A stretch of 64,000 nt of DNA, taken from positions 3,038,001 to 3,102,000 of the forward strand of contig CAJGZL010000001.1 in NCBI GenBank assembly GCA_904846145.1. The letters are read 5' to 3'. The notes beneath the pieces were generated by a model. The model was not told where the DNA came from. It did not search any database and worked only from the letters and a program-made list of their open reading frames with translations. Origin of the DNA: Psychrobacter immobilis. Lineage in GTDB: Bacteria; Pseudomonadota; Gammaproteobacteria; Pseudomonadales; Moraxellaceae. Below are positions 45,698-54,627 of the stretch, piece after piece; the stretch's first letter is position 1; each line of letters begins with the position of its first letter. The position numbers were made by a program, and so were the translations under genes.

Positions 45698-46588
45698 TTA
45701 CGCAGGCTGTCCAAACTCCCCATTATGAAAGTCATCAACGGCCTGACGTATTTCTGTCTGAGTATTCATAACAAAAGGTCCCATACGCGCCACGGACTCA
45801 TTGAGCGGCTTACCAGCAATTAACAAAAACCGTGCTCCATCTACATTACTAGTAACGGTAAGGTTATCACCTTTGCTTAAAACAGCTAAGTTTTTAGCTT
45901 TGATAATATTACTGACTTGGCTTTGGTTATGACCAGCAGATTCCTGAACAGAAACCTCACCATCTATTACATAAATGAAAGCATTATGTTCGCTCGCTAT
46001 GGCCTGCTCAAAATCTGTATTAGCAGGTAAGCTCACATCCAAATAGATAGGATAAGTATGTAGATTAATGACGGGACCAACAGTACCTTCATTAGTTTCA
46101 CCAGCAATTACCCGAATCTCTATACCATTCTCACGATGCTCAAGTGGTGTGGACTCTGGCAAAAACTCTTGATATTTAGGCTCGCTCATTTTGGCTTTAG
46201 CAGGTAAGTTGACCCATAGCTGAAAACCTTTCAATAAGCCTTCCTCTTGCTCTGGCATCTCTGAATGCAAAATTCCTTTGCCCGCCGTCATCCACTGTAC
46301 ACCGCCCGGCTCAATCACTCCTTCGTTTCCAGCATTATCTTTGTGACGCATACGACCATTCAATAGATAAGTTACCGTCTCAAAACCACGATGAGGATGT
46401 GTGGGGAAGCCAGCGACATAATCATCAGCATCGTCACTCTCAAAGCAATCAAGCAGTAAAAAAGGATCTAACATATCAAGCTGAGGGGTACCAATAATAC
46501 GAGTTAATTTTACCCCAGCGCCGTCAGAAGTCGGCATACCAGTCAACTGCTGTACGATTGTACGGTTCTGTTTAAATACAGTATTCAT
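45698..46588 (-). CDS. Pirin-family protein (canonical type)
   Basis: A 296-residue bicupin closer to canonical pirin/YhhW than the one at 41707. The metal site is visible as HPHRGFETVTY and HSEMPEQ (His3-Glu). Canonical blocks such as DPFLLLD and GFQLWVNLP are present. Family members include quercetin dioxygenases and redox-sensing regulators. The IS lies just 43 bp past its stop codon. The upstream region has a dyad (46622-46636) resembling the operator-like sites of the LysR/oxidase pair nearby. Confidence 0.88.
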   Translation of the reverse strand: MNTVFKQNRTIVQQLTGMPTSDGAGVKLTRIIGTPQLDMLDPFLLLDCFESDDADDYVAGFPTHPHRGFETVTYLLNGRMRHKDNAGNEGVIEPGGVQWMTAGKGILHSEMPEQEEGLLKGFQLWVNLPAKAKMSEPKYQEFLPESTPLEHRENGIEIRVIAGETNEGTVGPVINLHTYPIYLDVSLPANTDFEQAIASEHNAFIYVIDGEVSVQESAGHNQSQVSNIIKAKNLAVLSKGDNLTVTSNVDGARFLLIAGKPLNESVARMGPFVMNTQTEIRQAVDDFHNGEFGQPA

Positions 46589-46621
46589 AATTATACTCCT
46601 ATGTGTTTATTCAATACTTTC

Positions 46622-46636
46622 AATCCATATTGGATC
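46622..46636. promoter_or_regulatory. Dyad ATCCA-N3-TGGAT upstream of the second pirin gene
   Basis: AATCCATATTGGATC, 34 bp upstream of the pirin ATG. It shares the CCA...TTGGA core with the palindromes at 48147 and 49253. A weaker third member of that motif at best. Confidence 0.3.
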
Positions 46637-46749
46637 GTTTCTATATGAATACTATATATGGTAATGAATAACGATATAAACAGGACAAATAGCAAAACAC
46701 AATTCTTGATTTGAGAACTGTTGAGCATAATTAATATGTTTTAATTTTA

Positions 46750-48066
46750 CTACTTTTCGCCCTTTGCAGTACGCTGCTCAATCGATAGTCGTACTCTCGC
46801 TCCGATAGTTTTGAAAGGATCGGGTGGCACCCAGCTTGGATTGGAGTTATTTAAAATAAAGTCTAAATCCTCACTTTTATTACCCTTAATCATCTCTGCC
46901 ATGTAATAACCAAGATAAGTACCTTTTGCTATACCCACACCATTCATTGCAGCTATCGCATAAACCCCTAGGTAAGACTCACTAAAAACAGGTTCATGAT
47001 TCATAGTCATACACAACATTCCTCCCCAACTGTATTCAAAGGGAACAGCGTCCAAAGAAGGGAAACGCGCCGTAAAAGAGCTGCGGTGGTGTACTTTAGC
47101 TTCATCAATCATTTTTTGATTACTGAGCAAATCAGGTAAAACATCAAATGAATTACGAATCAGTATTCGGTTGTCAGCTGTAAACCGAACCGTTGTACCG
47201 GCTGGGTGGGCAGAAGTAACTCCCCATGGAGAAACTTGCTGAAATTTATGAAGTTCACGCCCATTTAGTGGTTTGGTTAAGCTAGCATAGGTAAAAACAG
47301 GTGCTAATTTATTTTTGCAGCCGCCGAACTCTTCCGTGAATGAATTAGTTGCAAATACAATTGTATTAGCAGTCAATACACCATTATCAAAATAGAGTTT
47401 TTTTAGATTAAAATCGACTGATATAACTTTTGAGTTTTCAAAAACTTCTACATTGTTAGGTAAGTTTTTGGCAACAGAAACCACTAACGCAGCCGGATTG
47501 ACTAAGACATTACCATTTGTATAAACAGCTTTTTTATAGTACCCAGTTCCGAGACGAGACGCTAAATCGGCCCCTTCCACAATTTCGTAATCTGAATTAA
47601 TCGAATCTAATGTTTTTGTGAAAGAATCCAAATTTTTAAAGTGTTTTTCTTCATGAGCAGCCATATATTTACCAGCTTGATTCCAGTAAACATTATCTCC
47701 TTGCTCTTGTCGAATTTGATCCAATCTTGATATAGCAAAACAATTCAGTTCCCGAATATGAGTATCGGCAAGTACACTCGACTCATTCGAATCTAAATTA
47801 TGAGGAAAATCAATAATAAATCCAGCATTCCGTCCAGAAGTTCCCTGACCTACCATTAACGCATCTACGACTGCTATTTTAGAATCAGGCTCAAGTTCTG
47901 CTAAACGGCCGGCTGTTGATAACCCGGTAAAACCTGCTCCAACAACAATATAATCGAAGTACTGATTTTTAGTGACCTGCTTAACAGGGTGAGTTCGTTG
48001 GACTGGCATGCTCTCATACCACCCCAGTGAACCATCCACTGCAGGAAATCGTTTTAATGTTTTCAT
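46750..48066 (-). CDS. DadA/OrdL-type FAD-dependent amine or amino-acid oxidoreductase
   Basis: A 438-residue flavoprotein of the DAO superfamily. The FAD dinucleotide motif is VVGAGFTGLSTAGRLAE (about 41-57), and GQGTSGRNAGFI is the second conserved block, as in PuuB/OrdL (gamma-glutamylputrescine oxidase-like). The C-terminal IAAMNGVGIAKGTYLG closes the FAD site. The likely reaction is oxidation of a primary or secondary amine or a D/N-methyl amino acid; the exact substrate is unknown. The LysR gene lies upstream on the same strand, and both promoters carry the same palindrome. Confidence 0.82.
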   Translation of the reverse strand: MKTLKRFPAVDGSLGWYESMPVQRTHPVKQVTKNQYFDYIVVGAGFTGLSTAGRLAELEPDSKIAVVDALMVGQGTSGRNAGFIIDFPHNLDSNESSVLADTHIRELNCFAISRLDQIRQEQGDNVYWNQAGKYMAAHEEKHFKNLDSFTKTLDSINSDYEIVEGADLASRLGTGYYKKAVYTNGNVLVNPAALVVSVAKNLPNNVEVFENSKVISVDFNLKKLYFDNGVLTANTIVFATNSFTEEFGGCKNKLAPVFTYASLTKPLNGRELHKFQQVSPWGVTSAHPAGTTVRFTADNRILIRNSFDVLPDLLSNQKMIDEAKVHHRSSFTARFPSLDAVPFEYSWGGMLCMTMNHEPVFSESYLGVYAIAAMNGVGIAKGTYLGYYMAEMIKGNKSEDLDFILNNSNPSWVPPDPFKTIGARVRLSIEQRTAKGEK

Positions 48067-48146
48067 CTATTCACTCCAGAATAAGTATTTAGAGTGATAT
48101 TAGAGAGTATCTCTCTATGTAACAAACGAATATTTCGAACACACCC

Positions 48147-48161
48147 ATGCCAAATTGGAAT
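48147..48161. promoter_or_regulatory. Candidate LysR operator upstream of the oxidoreductase gene
   Basis: ATGCCAAATTGGAAT, about 80 bp upstream of the ATG at 48066. It is the reverse-complement relative of ATTCCAATTTGGAAT at 49253 (one or two differences). The shared motif suggests one regulator for both promoters. Confidence 0.5.
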
Positions 48162-48234
48162 CGCAATAAAATATTTAGCAAACGGTAAAATAATAAAAAT
48201 ACTGTTTATATCGGCAAGCTAGCACGCAAGTAGG

Positions 48235-49176
48235 CTATGATAAATTGCTGGAAAAACCATCCAATGTTATTGCCGCCCCTTGAGATTCTGATACGTTTTC
48301 TAATAACCAATCGCGAAATATCTTAGCTGCATCAGATAACTCTCTTGACTTTCTATAAACCAGAAAATCAGCCATATTTGGTGCGTAAAATACATCACTG
48401 ACACGTTTCAATTCATGTCTATCTAGCATTTGTTCGGTCATAAATTCCCATCCAAGCCCAATGCCCATGCCTTGTCTAGAGGCTTCTAAAGCAAGGGTTA
48501 CCTGATTGAAAAGCTGCGCATTACTCGGAATCTTAAATTCGATTCCGAAACTAGCAAACCAATCAACCCAAGTAGGCCACTGCCAAGCTGTAGGATCGAG
48601 GTGTATTAATTTTTGTTCCAGAATTTCCTCGGGAGTCAACAGTCTATCTATAGGATATTCATACTGGCATATTGGATAGATCCTCTCATAAAACAGAAGA
48701 TGACTATGAAGATCAGCTTTCCAGTCATCCGTTCCATTTAAAATTCCTAGATCAAATTGAGCGCAGGTAGCTTCAGTGATGGCATTAGAGGCATAAATAT
48801 TGATAGCAATATCGGGATGTTGTAGATTAAAGCGAGTTATTCTAGGAAATAGCCAGTAGTGAGACACTGCCTGAGTGCAAGTGATAGTAACCGTATTGGT
48901 ATCAGCATATCTTTTTATCCTATTAATGCTTTCATACATTTGATGCAGAACACTTTTCGTTTCATTGTAAAACTCCTCCCCAGCTTCAGTCAGGATCAAC
49001 TGTCTTGGTTCCCTAGCAAATAATTCAAAGCCTAAACTCTCTTCTAAAAGTCCAATCTTTTTACTAACCGCGCTCTGCGTAACACAGAGCTCTTTAGCGG
49101 CTTTAGTAAAACTTCCCAACCTAGCTGAAGCTTCAAAAAAGACTAAAGAACTCATAAATGGAAGAGATTTCCTCAT
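48235..49176 (-). CDS. LysR-family transcriptional regulator (GcvA-like)
   Basis: A 313-residue LysR regulator. The winged HTH (VFFEASARLGSFTKAAKELCVTQ is trimmed here to ARLGSFTKAAKEL and VTQSAVSKKIGLLE) is of the GcvA-like group, and the effector domain contains the QPS-type block WPTWVDWFASFG typical of that group. I chose the ATG at 49176, with GGGGTG upstream; a TTG four codons earlier is less likely. It probably regulates the oxidoreductase gene downstream and itself. Confidence 0.85.
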   Translation of the reverse strand: MRKSLPFMSSLVFFEASARLGSFTKAAKELCVTQSAVSKKIGLLEESLGFELFAREPRQLILTEAGEEFYNETKSVLHQMYESINRIKRYADTNTVTITCTQAVSHYWLFPRITRFNLQHPDIAINIYASNAITEATCAQFDLGILNGTDDWKADLHSHLLFYERIYPICQYEYPIDRLLTPEEILEQKLIHLDPTAWQWPTWVDWFASFGIEFKIPSNAQLFNQVTLALEASRQGMGIGLGWEFMTEQMLDRHELKRVSDVFYAPNMADFLVYRKSRELSDAAKIFRDWLLENVSESQGAAITLDGFSSNLS

Positions 49177-49252
49177 ACAGCACCCCAATACCTATGACTG
49201 TTATTTTCTTTTCTGATCTTAACTCAATTTTAATAATTAGGAAACTAACGCC

Positions 49253-49267
49253 ATTCCAATTTGGAAT
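49253..49267. promoter_or_regulatory. Candidate LysR operator upstream of the LysR gene
   Basis: ATTCCAATTTGGAAT is a perfect 7+1+7 palindrome 77 bp upstream of the LysR ATG, a typical place for autoregulation. Confidence 0.5.
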
Positions 49268-49431
49268 CAATCTGTACCATTAAATCTTCTGTACTGCCTA
49301 TGCTCTTTAAGTTGTGAATAAGAAATCCTTTGTAATAATTTTAAAAAATATTAGTTTTTTAACCTATGCTGTCAAACCTGTAAAAATTCATTTGGTAGAT
49401 TTTAGCTATGCAGCCTAATGCTGAAAACACA

Positions 49432-49477
49432 AAAAAAGCCTTTCAAGCTTTATACTTCATAGCTTGAAAGGCTTTTT
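49432..49477. terminator. Strong intrinsic terminator after the COG2509 gene
   Basis: AAAAAGCCTTTCAAGCT pairs with AGCTTGAAAGGCTTTTT (17 bp) around an about 11-nt loop; on the minus strand it ends in seven Ts. Confidence 0.85.
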
Positions 49478-49543
49478 CGCTCGCATGTTTTTATCTAGTT
49501 AAGCATTTTAATATTAGGATTTTCTTACCGTTTAAAGCCGCTC

Positions 49544-51160
49544 TCACTCTATGTTCAACATTGATTTTGCCACAGCTTCAGCCACTTTGATGCCATCAAT
49601 ACCTGCTGACAATATGCCGCCTGCGTAGCCCGCGCCCTCGCCTGCAGGGAATAAGCCTTTGGTATTAATGCTTTGGAATTCTTTATTGCGTTTAATGCTG
49701 ATTGGTGACGATGTTCTGGTTTCTACACCAGTTAATAAACCATCGTCAGATGAAAATCCTTGGATTTTTCTGTTAAACGCTGGAATGGCTTCACGTATGG
49801 CGTCTACGGCAAAATCTGGCAGTGCTTTGCTTAAGTCGGTTAAGGTAATGCCCGGTGTGTAAGAGGGTTTTACATCGCCTAATTCTGAGTCTGGTTTACC
49901 TTTTAAGAAATCGCCAATCGTTTGCGCTGGTGCACTGTAGTCTTTGCCGCCCAATTCAAACGCTAAGGTTTCTAGCTGTCTTTGTAAGTCGATACCAGCA
50001 AGAGGGTGGTTTGGGTAATCTCGCTCTGGGTCGATGCCTACAACAATAGCACTGTTAGCGTTACGCTCGTTCCTTGAATATTGGCTCATGCCGTTAGTGA
50101 CAACACGACCTTCTTCTGATGCGGCGGCAACCACAGTCCCGCCTGGACACATACAGAAGCTATAAACAGAACGACCATTTTTGCAATGATGAACCAGTTT
50201 ATAATCCGCAGCGCCGAGTATTTCGTTTCCAGCATTGTCACCAAAGCGTGCTTTGTCTATGGTTGACTGCTTATGTTCTATTCTAAAGCCAATTGAGAAA
50301 GGCTTTGCTTCAACATACACGCCTTTATCATGGATCATTTGAAAGGTATCACGGGCGCTATGACCAACAGCTAAAACAACATGGTTGGTTTTTAAGGTTT
50401 CACCAGTATTAAGTGTCACGCCAGTTACTTTTGAGTCAGTGATGTGCAAGTCGTCTACGCGAGTAGCAAAACGGACTTCACCACCAAGCTCTATGATCTG
50501 GGCACGCATTTTTTCTACCATGCTGACTAACTTATAAGTGCCTATGTGCGGTTTACTAACAAATAAAATTTCCTCTGGTGCGCCGGCTTTTACAAATTCT
50601 GTCATGACTTTACGGCCGTAATGATTGGGATCTTTCACTTGGCTATATAGTTTACCGTCAGAAAAAGTACCCGCTCCGCCTTCACCGAATTGTACGTTTG
50701 ATTCTGTGTTTAATTTGCGCTGACGCCAAAAGCCAAAGGTATCTTTGGTGCGTTGTCTTACTTCATTACCGCGTTCAATGATAATAGGTTTAAAACCCAT
50801 TTGAGCAAGGGTAAGTGCTGCTAATAAACCACAAGGTCCAAAACCAATAACAACAGGACGCTCAGTTAAATTTTCTGGCGCTGTACCTACATATTTGTAG
50901 CTTGTATCTGGTGTTGCTTTGACATGGTTGTCTGACTCAAATTGAACCAGTAAATCATTGGTTAAATCCGAGTCAGTCAGTGTGATGTCTAGCGTATAAA
51001 TTAGTTGGATATTTCTTTTATTACGAGCATCATAACCACGTTTAAACATCACAAATGACGCCATTTGCTCAGCAGAAATTTTAAGTTTTGTCGTTATAGC
51101 AGTCGTTAGATCTTCAGGTGCATGATTTAATGGCAATTTAATTTCAGTTAAACGTATCAT
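49544..51160 (-). CDS. FAD-dependent dehydrogenase, COG2509 type
   Basis: A 538-residue flavoprotein. An N-terminal domain of about 100 residues (IKLPLNHAPEDLTTAI) precedes an FAD-binding domain with VVIGFGPCGLLAALTLAQMG (about 102-121; shown here as two adjoining blocks VVIGFGPCGLLA and ALTLAQMG). NVQFGEGGAGTFSDGKLYS and FCMCPGGTVVAA are family hallmarks. The family is sometimes called uncharacterised FAD dehydrogenase; the substrate is unknown. It is a single gene followed by a strong terminator. Confidence 0.85.
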   Translation of the reverse strand: MIRLTEIKLPLNHAPEDLTTAITTKLKISAEQMASFVMFKRGYDARNKRNIQLIYTLDITLTDSDLTNDLLVQFESDNHVKATPDTSYKYVGTAPENLTERPVVIGFGPCGLLAALTLAQMGFKPIIIERGNEVRQRTKDTFGFWRQRKLNTESNVQFGEGGAGTFSDGKLYSQVKDPNHYGRKVMTEFVKAGAPEEILFVSKPHIGTYKLVSMVEKMRAQIIELGGEVRFATRVDDLHITDSKVTGVTLNTGETLKTNHVVLAVGHSARDTFQMIHDKGVYVEAKPFSIGFRIEHKQSTIDKARFGDNAGNEILGAADYKLVHHCKNGRSVYSFCMCPGGTVVAAASEEGRVVTNGMSQYSRNERNANSAIVVGIDPERDYPNHPLAGIDLQRQLETLAFELGGKDYSAPAQTIGDFLKGKPDSELGDVKPSYTPGITLTDLSKALPDFAVDAIREAIPAFNRKIQGFSSDDGLLTGVETRTSSPISIKRNKEFQSINTKGLFPAGEGAGYAGGILSAGIDGIKVAEAVAKSMLNIE

Positions 51161-51345
51161 TGGTTACTCATAAACTCGTGTAGAAAACAGTCTCGCATTT
51201 TACTGGTACTGATACAAATAAGCGAATAAATATTTTACTTATGCAGGGTAAATTTATGGATTGGTATTGTGATTTGAAAATGAGCTATGCTGAAGAAACC
51301 TTAGAGATAAACTTGGTAAACTAGCGACTCGATGAGACGTTTACC

Positions 51346-51447
51346 ATGACCAAGAAAATCAGAACTTACAATACAGAGGTCGAAGTCAAAGCTGTCAAGA
51401 AGATAGCAGACAACAATGGCAATATCTCAGCGACTGCATACGTTTAA
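51346..51447 (+). pseudogene. Remnant of an IS3-type transposase OrfA N-terminus
   Basis: Plus-strand ATG at 51346 gives 33 residues (MTKKIRTYNTEVEVKAVKKI... stopping at TAA) that resemble the HTH start of IS3-family OrfA (MTKK-x-R-x-Y-x(3)F-x(2)EAV). Everything after is lost. It is a decayed fragment; no inverted repeats can be assigned safely. Confidence 0.5.
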
Positions 51448-51537
51448 ATTTAGAGTGTAGCGAGCGCCTTGACCATCAGCATTGAGTGCAGACGCTAGGG
51501 TACTCGATAGAGTCTATAATACTATCTGTCAATGAGT

Positions 51538-51559
51538 AAAAAAGACGCCTTTTGGGTCT
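51538..51559 (-). terminator. Terminator after the thiolase gene
   Basis: On the minus strand AGACCC and GGCGTCT pair (one bulge) around AAAA and end in six Ts, about 50 bp past the stop codon. Confidence 0.55.
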
Positions 51560-51611
51560 CTCTCTCGTCGTGCCATTCGTATAGAATGTCGTAGCGATGG
51601 TATTAATAGCG

Positions 51612-52814
51612 CTAGACTCGTTCTATCACCATGGCCAGCCCTTGCCCAATACCAATACATAAACTGACTACCGCGTATTTTTCGCCTGTGCGCTGTAGCT
51701 CGCGCGCCGTACTTAACGCAAGTCTTGCGCCTGATGCGCCAAGCGGATGTCCGACGGCAATTGCCCCGCCATTAGGGTTAACACGCTTGTCATCAAAGTC
51801 AATATCTAAACCTTTTAAGCAACCAAGTACTTGCGAGGCAAAGGCTTCATTAATCTCAATGATGGACATGTCATCAAGGGTCAAGTCAGCACGTTTTAAT
51901 GCCAGTTTAATGGCTTCGACAGGGCCAACACCCATAATATTCGGCTCAACACCCATCGCACCAGATGAGAGAATCTTAGCAATAGGTTTAAAGCCTAACT
52001 TTTCCTCCGCCTGTATTGAGCCAATAATCAGCGCAGCTGCGCCATCGTTGATACCTGAGGCATTGCCTGCTGTAACCACTCCATTTTCGTTTAATGGTTT
52101 TAGTTTTTGTAACGCTTCAACAGTAGAGCTAGCGCGAGGATGCTCATCATCTGTTATCGCTTTTTCTGGTAATTTTCTACCTTGCGATACCATAATGGGC
52201 GTTATTTCATCGTCGAAAAAACCAGCTTGTTTAGCTGCTTGATATTTAGCTTGCGAAGCCGCTGCAAATTTATCCGCCTCTTCACGAGTGATACCATATT
52301 TGCGAGCGACGTTATCGCCCGTTTGCGGCATGCTGTCGCTGCCAAATTCTTTAGTCAAAAGAGGATTCGGGAAACGGCTGCCAATGGTCGTATCAAATAC
52401 TTTAAATTCACGACTAAAAGGCGTTTCGGTCTTAGCAAACACAAATGGTGCTCGGGTCATGGACTCAACGCCACCTGCCAAAAATATGTCACCCTCGTTA
52501 CAAGTGATACTGCGAGCGGCATCAATGACAGTAGATAGCCCTGACGCACATAAACGATTGACGGTCTGACCGGGCGTTGTCACATCTAATCCCGCTAGTA
52601 GAGCAGCATTACGAGCGATGTTGCGTGAGTCTTCACCTGCTTGGTTGGTGTTACCGATCAGCACTTCATCAAAGATGTCGCTGGGCAGTTGGTGCTTTTC
52701 GACTAAAGCTTTTATCACGGTCGCAATCATATCATCAGGACGTACGGTTGCTAATGCGCCGCCATGGCGACCAAAAGGGCTTCTTAATCCGTCATAAATA
52801 TAGGCGTCTAACAT
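51612..52814 (-). CDS. Beta-ketoadipyl-CoA-type thiolase (PcaF/PaaJ/DcaF group)
   Basis: A 400-residue thiolase that would cleave a 3-ketoacyl-CoA to acetyl-CoA and a shortened acyl-CoA. The nucleophilic Cys is Cys89 (NRLCASGL), with GHPLGASGAR and CIGIGQG supplying the His and second Cys. The N-terminus DAYIYDGLRSPFGRHGGALA is that of 3-oxoadipyl-CoA thiolases (PcaF/PaaJ). It ends the minus-strand set with the hydroxyacyl-CoA dehydrogenase and hydratase, 90 bp after the former. It could act in adipate, phenylacetate or beta-ketoadipate breakdown; adipate fits the context best. Confidence 0.88.
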   Translation of the reverse strand: MLDAYIYDGLRSPFGRHGGALATVRPDDMIATVIKALVEKHQLPSDIFDEVLIGNTNQAGEDSRNIARNAALLAGLDVTTPGQTVNRLCASGLSTVIDAARSITCNEGDIFLAGGVESMTRAPFVFAKTETPFSREFKVFDTTIGSRFPNPLLTKEFGSDSMPQTGDNVARKYGITREEADKFAAASQAKYQAAKQAGFFDDEITPIMVSQGRKLPEKAITDDEHPRASSTVEALQKLKPLNENGVVTAGNASGINDGAAALIIGSIQAEEKLGFKPIAKILSSGAMGVEPNIMGVGPVEAIKLALKRADLTLDDMSIIEINEAFASQVLGCLKGLDIDFDDKRVNPNGGAIAVGHPLGASGARLALSTARELQRTGEKYAVVSLCIGIGQGLAMVIERV

Positions 52815-52904
52815 AACTGTTCCTTGTTGTGTTTTGAGAGTGTATTTGATTGAAATATGGGATTTCGTAACTGTACTTGGGCGCGCTAAGTCATTAATAA
52901 GCCA

Positions 52905-54498
52905 TTAGCCTAAATAATTATTTTGCTGAGTAAACAGTGATATGCTTAGCTTGGCACGGCGCTGTAACCATGGGCTTGGACGATAACGCGGATCTCCCGT
53001 TAACCCATAAATACGCTCTAAGATGAGTAAAATACGCTCGGCACCAAGCTCGTCCCCCCATGAGATAGGCCCATACGGATAGCCCAACCCAAGCTTGACG
53101 GCATTGTCGATATCCTTTGGTGTGGCAATGCCTTGCATCGCAATATCACACCCTAAGTTAATCACCATCGCCACGACTCGCTGTGCCACAAAGCCAGTGC
53201 TCTCATTAATCAGTGTGGCATCGACAGCAACATTTGAGTCCTCATCCGAGCTTTTATCCAACTTATTATTTCTGCCAAATAGGGCATATGCTTGCGTGAC
53301 AAAGTTATCTTGCGTGACGATACTTGGCATGAGAGTACGATGCTTGGATAAGTCCGTCAACATATCAATGGCGACCGCTTGTTGAGGGTTAACTTGATAA
53401 CGGATAGCGGCGTTGGTCGTATCTTCACCGTAGATTGCCAGCAATACTAAGCTGTCAGATTGTGGTTCGTCGTTATCGTCGATAGTTATGTCTTTAGCAT
53501 TTAGATAATCAACCAGCTGTTGTTTATCTGCCGCTAAATCCGCACCAATCCAAACTGAGCTAATGACTGTATCAGACCCTTTTTTTGAAACTGACACTTC
53601 AAGCGATAACTGTTTAGATGTATCTATAGTTACTTTTTGACCATTTTTATACTGGTAGAAGCCCTCACCCACTTTACGACCCAGCTTGTTGCCCTCCAGC
53701 ATTTGACGAGTCAACGGATGCGGACGATAGCGCGGCTCGAAGTAGTATTGGTTATAAATTGACTCCATCACGGGGTGCGACACATCGATACCCGTGAGAT
53801 CGAGTAGCTCAAATGGTCCCATGCGAAAGCCTGCGCCATCACGCAAAATACGATCGATGTCCTCAAAACTGGCCACGCCTTCGCCTAGTATTTTTAAGGC
53901 CTCTGTGCCAAAAGCTCTACCGCCATGATTGACAATAAACCCTGGGGTATCTTTTGCGACAACCCCTAAATGCCCCATGCGTCTGGCTAAACTGGTGAGC
54001 GTCTCGACGACTGAAGGTTTGGTAGAAATACCAGGGATAACCTCAACGATTTTCATTAGCGGCACGGGATTAAAGAAATGAAATCCTGCCACACGCTCTG
54101 GGTGCTCACAACCAGAAGCAATTGCGGTTACCGCGAGCGATGAGGTATTGGTTGCCAAAATGGTTTCGGCGGGAACGATGCTTTCTAGCTGTTTAAACAG
54201 CACCTGTTTTATTTCTAGATTTTCGATAATCGCTTCAATGACGATATCTACCTCGGCAATTTTGGCTATATCTTCAATCACGATCAGATTGGTCAAAGTC
54301 GCCTGTAGCTGCTCATCGGTAAATTTACCTTTAGCCGCCAGTTTCTCGAGCATAGCCTGGAAGCGATTGGCGTCCTTGCTCAGCGGCACCCGCTTTGGCA
54401 TCAAATAACAGCACTTGGATGCCCGCTTGGGCTGCGATTTGGGCAATACCCATTCCCATAATACCGGTGCCAATAATGGCCAATGATTTAACCGTCAT
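52905..54498 (-). pseudogene. paaH: 3-hydroxyacyl-CoA dehydrogenase (PaaH/DcaH type), frameshifted near the N-terminus
   Basis: The true start is the ATG at 54498 with AAAGGA six bases upstream. It reads MTVKSLAIIGTGIMGMGIAQ, the NAD-binding Rossmann start, for 45 codons. The frame then breaks: one base too many at about 54361-54363 (CTTCC for CTCC), after which the other frame continues AMLEKLAAKGKFTDEQL to the stop at 52905. Removing one T restores about 530 residues, with two 3HCDH domains (INESTGFVAQRVVAMVINLG in the second). The enzyme would oxidise 3-hydroxyadipyl-CoA. Without the repair, the N-terminal FAD/NAD site is lost, so it may be inactive or a sequencing error. Confidence 0.85.
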
Positions 54499-54505
54499 AA
54501 TAATC

Positions 54506-54555
54506 CTTTATATGGTCTTTTTACTTTATGAGCTCTTATTGCTTTATATGGTCTT
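54506..54555. repeat. 14-bp direct repeat upstream of paaH
   Basis: CTTTATATGGTCTT occurs at 54506-54519 and 54542-54555, 36 bp apart, in the gap between the hydratase and paaH genes. One copy includes the paaH ribosome site. It could be a short duplication. Confidence 0.6.
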
Positions 54556-54627
54556 ATTAAACAATCTCGTTTTCAAAATATATTTTCTGTTTCTCTTTAT
54601 GCTTTGAGAAGTCTATACTTTGACAAG

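Larger units (their letters stand above)
49177..49543. other. Region between the COG2509 and LysR genes
   Basis: About 365 bp with no ORF. It contains the LysR-type palindrome at 49253 and a strong terminator at 49432-49477. Both flanking genes are on the minus strand, so the terminator lies just past the end of the LysR-side promoter region and before the COG2509 stop codon. Confidence 0.5.
51161..51611. other. Intergenic region with IS remnant
   Basis: About 450 bp. It contains a short transposase-OrfA-like remnant (51346-51447), a dyad GGTAAAC/GTTTACC at 51315-51345 flanking it, and a terminator for the thiolase gene (51538-51559). The rest shows no coding character. Confidence 0.5.
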
